From assembly GCA_015693905.1 (NCBI GenBank), contig CP065161.1, positions 434,001-498,000 on the forward strand: a stretch of DNA of 64,000 nucleotides, written 5' to 3'. The stretch's first letter is position 1; every line of letters begins with the position of its first letter. This DNA is from Rhodobacterales bacterium HKCCA1288 (GTDB lineage Bacteria; Pseudomonadota; Alphaproteobacteria; Rhodobacterales; Rhodobacteraceae). A program made the translations under genes and the position numbers. Shown here piece by piece: positions 63,257 to 64,000 of the stretch. Under the pieces are notes generated by a model that saw only the letters and a list, made by a program, of their open reading frames with translations, was not told where the DNA came from and did not search any database.

Positions 63257-64000
63257 ATGAGCCGTGCTTTTATCTTTCCAGGCCAAGGGGCGCAGACCAT
63301 TGGAATGGGCCGTGATTTGGCTGAAACCTATGCCGCGGCGCGCGCGGTGTTTGAAGAGGTGGATGAAGCACTGGGTCAAAACCTGTCGCATTTGATTTGG
63401 GAGGGGGATCAGGACGAATTGACCCTGACCGCCAATGCGCAACCTGCGTTGATGGCAACGTCCATGGCGGCCGTGCGCGCGCTTGAGGCCGAAGGGTTTG
63501 CCCTGAAAGATCACGCAAGTTTTGTGGCGGGGCATTCTTTGGGCGAATATTCCGCGCTTTGTGCGGCAGGTAGCCTGTCGGTGGCGGATACGGCCAAGTT
63601 GTTGCGCATTCGTGGCGATGCAATGCAAAAAGCTACACCCAAAGGGCAGGGCGCGATGGCCGCAATCTTAGGCCTAGATTTTGATACGGTGGCGGATTTG
63701 GCCTCTGACGCGGCTGAAGGGGATGTTTGCCAAGCGGCCAATGACAATGACCCCGCGCAAGTTGTGATTTCGGGTCATGCAGCGGCGGTGGAGCGCGCCG
63801 TTGAGCTTGCCAAAGCACGCGGGGCCAAGCGCGCTGTGATGCTGCCTGTCTCTGCCCCCTTTCATTGCGCGCTGATGCAACCTGCGGCCGATGCAATGGC
63901 GGAGGCGTTGGCAAGTGTCACATTAAACGCGCCCGTTGTGCCATTGGTCGGAAACGTGATGGCGGGGCCAAGCGATGACCCCGCGCTGATCCGCGACAAT
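63257..64000 (+). CDS. fabD: Malonyl-CoA:ACP transacylase, 5' part
   Basis: The first 248 codons of fabD; the gene runs off the right end of the window with no stop. FabD loads malonyl groups onto acyl carrier protein for fatty acid synthesis. Visible are SRAFIFPGQGAQTIGMG, the nucleophile motif VAGHSLGEYSAL (Ser), the arginine region LLRIRGDAMQKA that binds the malonyl carboxylate, and the catalytic His in LPVSAPFHCALM. GGGAGAGG precedes the ATG at good distance. It is divergent from rpsF across about 247 bases. Confidence 0.95.
   Translation, partial: MSRAFIFPGQGAQTIGMGRDLAETYAAARAVFEEVDEALGQNLSHLIWEGDQDELTLTANAQPALMATSMAAVRALEAEGFALKDHASFVAGHSLGEYSALCAAGSLSVADTAKLLRIRGDAMQKATPKGQGAMAAILGLDFDTVADLASDAAEGDVCQAANDNDPAQVVISGHAAAVERAVELAKARGAKRAVMLPVSAPFHCALMQPAADAMAEALASVTLNAPVVPLVGNVMAGPSDDPALIRDN

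Overview
The window looks like a chromosomal segment of a Rhodobacteraceae-type alphaproteobacterium. The evidence is gene content: a gene-transfer-agent style endolysin/holin pair behind a perfect CtrA-type box, a four-subunit sarcosine oxidase operon, a CcmI-RuvX-DUF1289 block, glnB-glnA, nagZ-scpA-scpB, and a rpsF-rpsR-rplI block divergent from fabD. Codon use is GC-rich and uniform. I see no insertion sequence, integrase, prophage structural gene, CRISPR array or rRNA. No gap between genes exceeds 300 bases; the largest is about 294 bases, at 36180-36473. Many neighbouring genes share ATGA start/stop overlaps.

Region by region. Bases 1-7713 hold a cyclitol/sugar catabolism locus. A hydroxyacid dehydrogenase fragment and an HpcH/HpaI aldolase point left. 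iolD, iolE, a short-chain dehydrogenase and a sugar ABC transporter (binding protein, permease, single-domain ATPase) point right. A palindromic operator lies between the two arms. Bases 7710-13979 hold a convergent operon related to the uncharacterised E. coli ydjXYZ-ynjABCDEF locus: a TVP38-flavoprotein fusion, a CDP-alcohol phosphatidyltransferase, and a YnjBCD-type ABC importer. Bases 14083-16458 encode a SulP anion transporter followed by a double universal stress protein. Next come a GNAT acetyltransferase, dusA, and ccmI-ruvX-DUF1289. The sarcosine oxidase operon soxBDAG (20432-25589) is followed by sodB and rarD. A large dimethylglycine dehydrogenase-like flavoprotein at 39676-42096 complements soxBDAG in glycine-betaine derivative catabolism with one-carbon transfer to tetrahydrofolate.

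Bases 27300-36179 hold a LOG-family protein, a repeat-rich membrane LysM protein, an ATM1-type ABC exporter and an RND pump with its adaptor. Bases 36474-39679 hold a YfgM-like protein, bamB and the lysis pair. Bases 42228-50531 are housekeeping: xthA, erpA, dgt, argS, a SPOR protein, nagZ, scpA, scpB and a small protein. Bases 50583-52405 hold glnB-glnA. A Hint-like protein and tRNA-Leu(TAG) follow.

The most unusual accessory block is 53367-56024. It is a compact four-gene minus-strand operon: a Tat-type exported Ser/Gly/Asn/Asp-repeat protein, a small lipoprotein, an HPr-kinase-like ATPase and a PepSY membrane protein. It is divergent from a gene for a membrane-anchored LuxR-type regulator, across a dyad-containing intergenic region. 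After it come a cytochrome c, an aldehyde dehydrogenase plus SMP-30 lactonase pair for sugar-acid oxidation, trigger factor, a secreted protein made of two copies of an unnamed domain, the ribosomal protein block, and the 5' part of fabD, which runs off the window.
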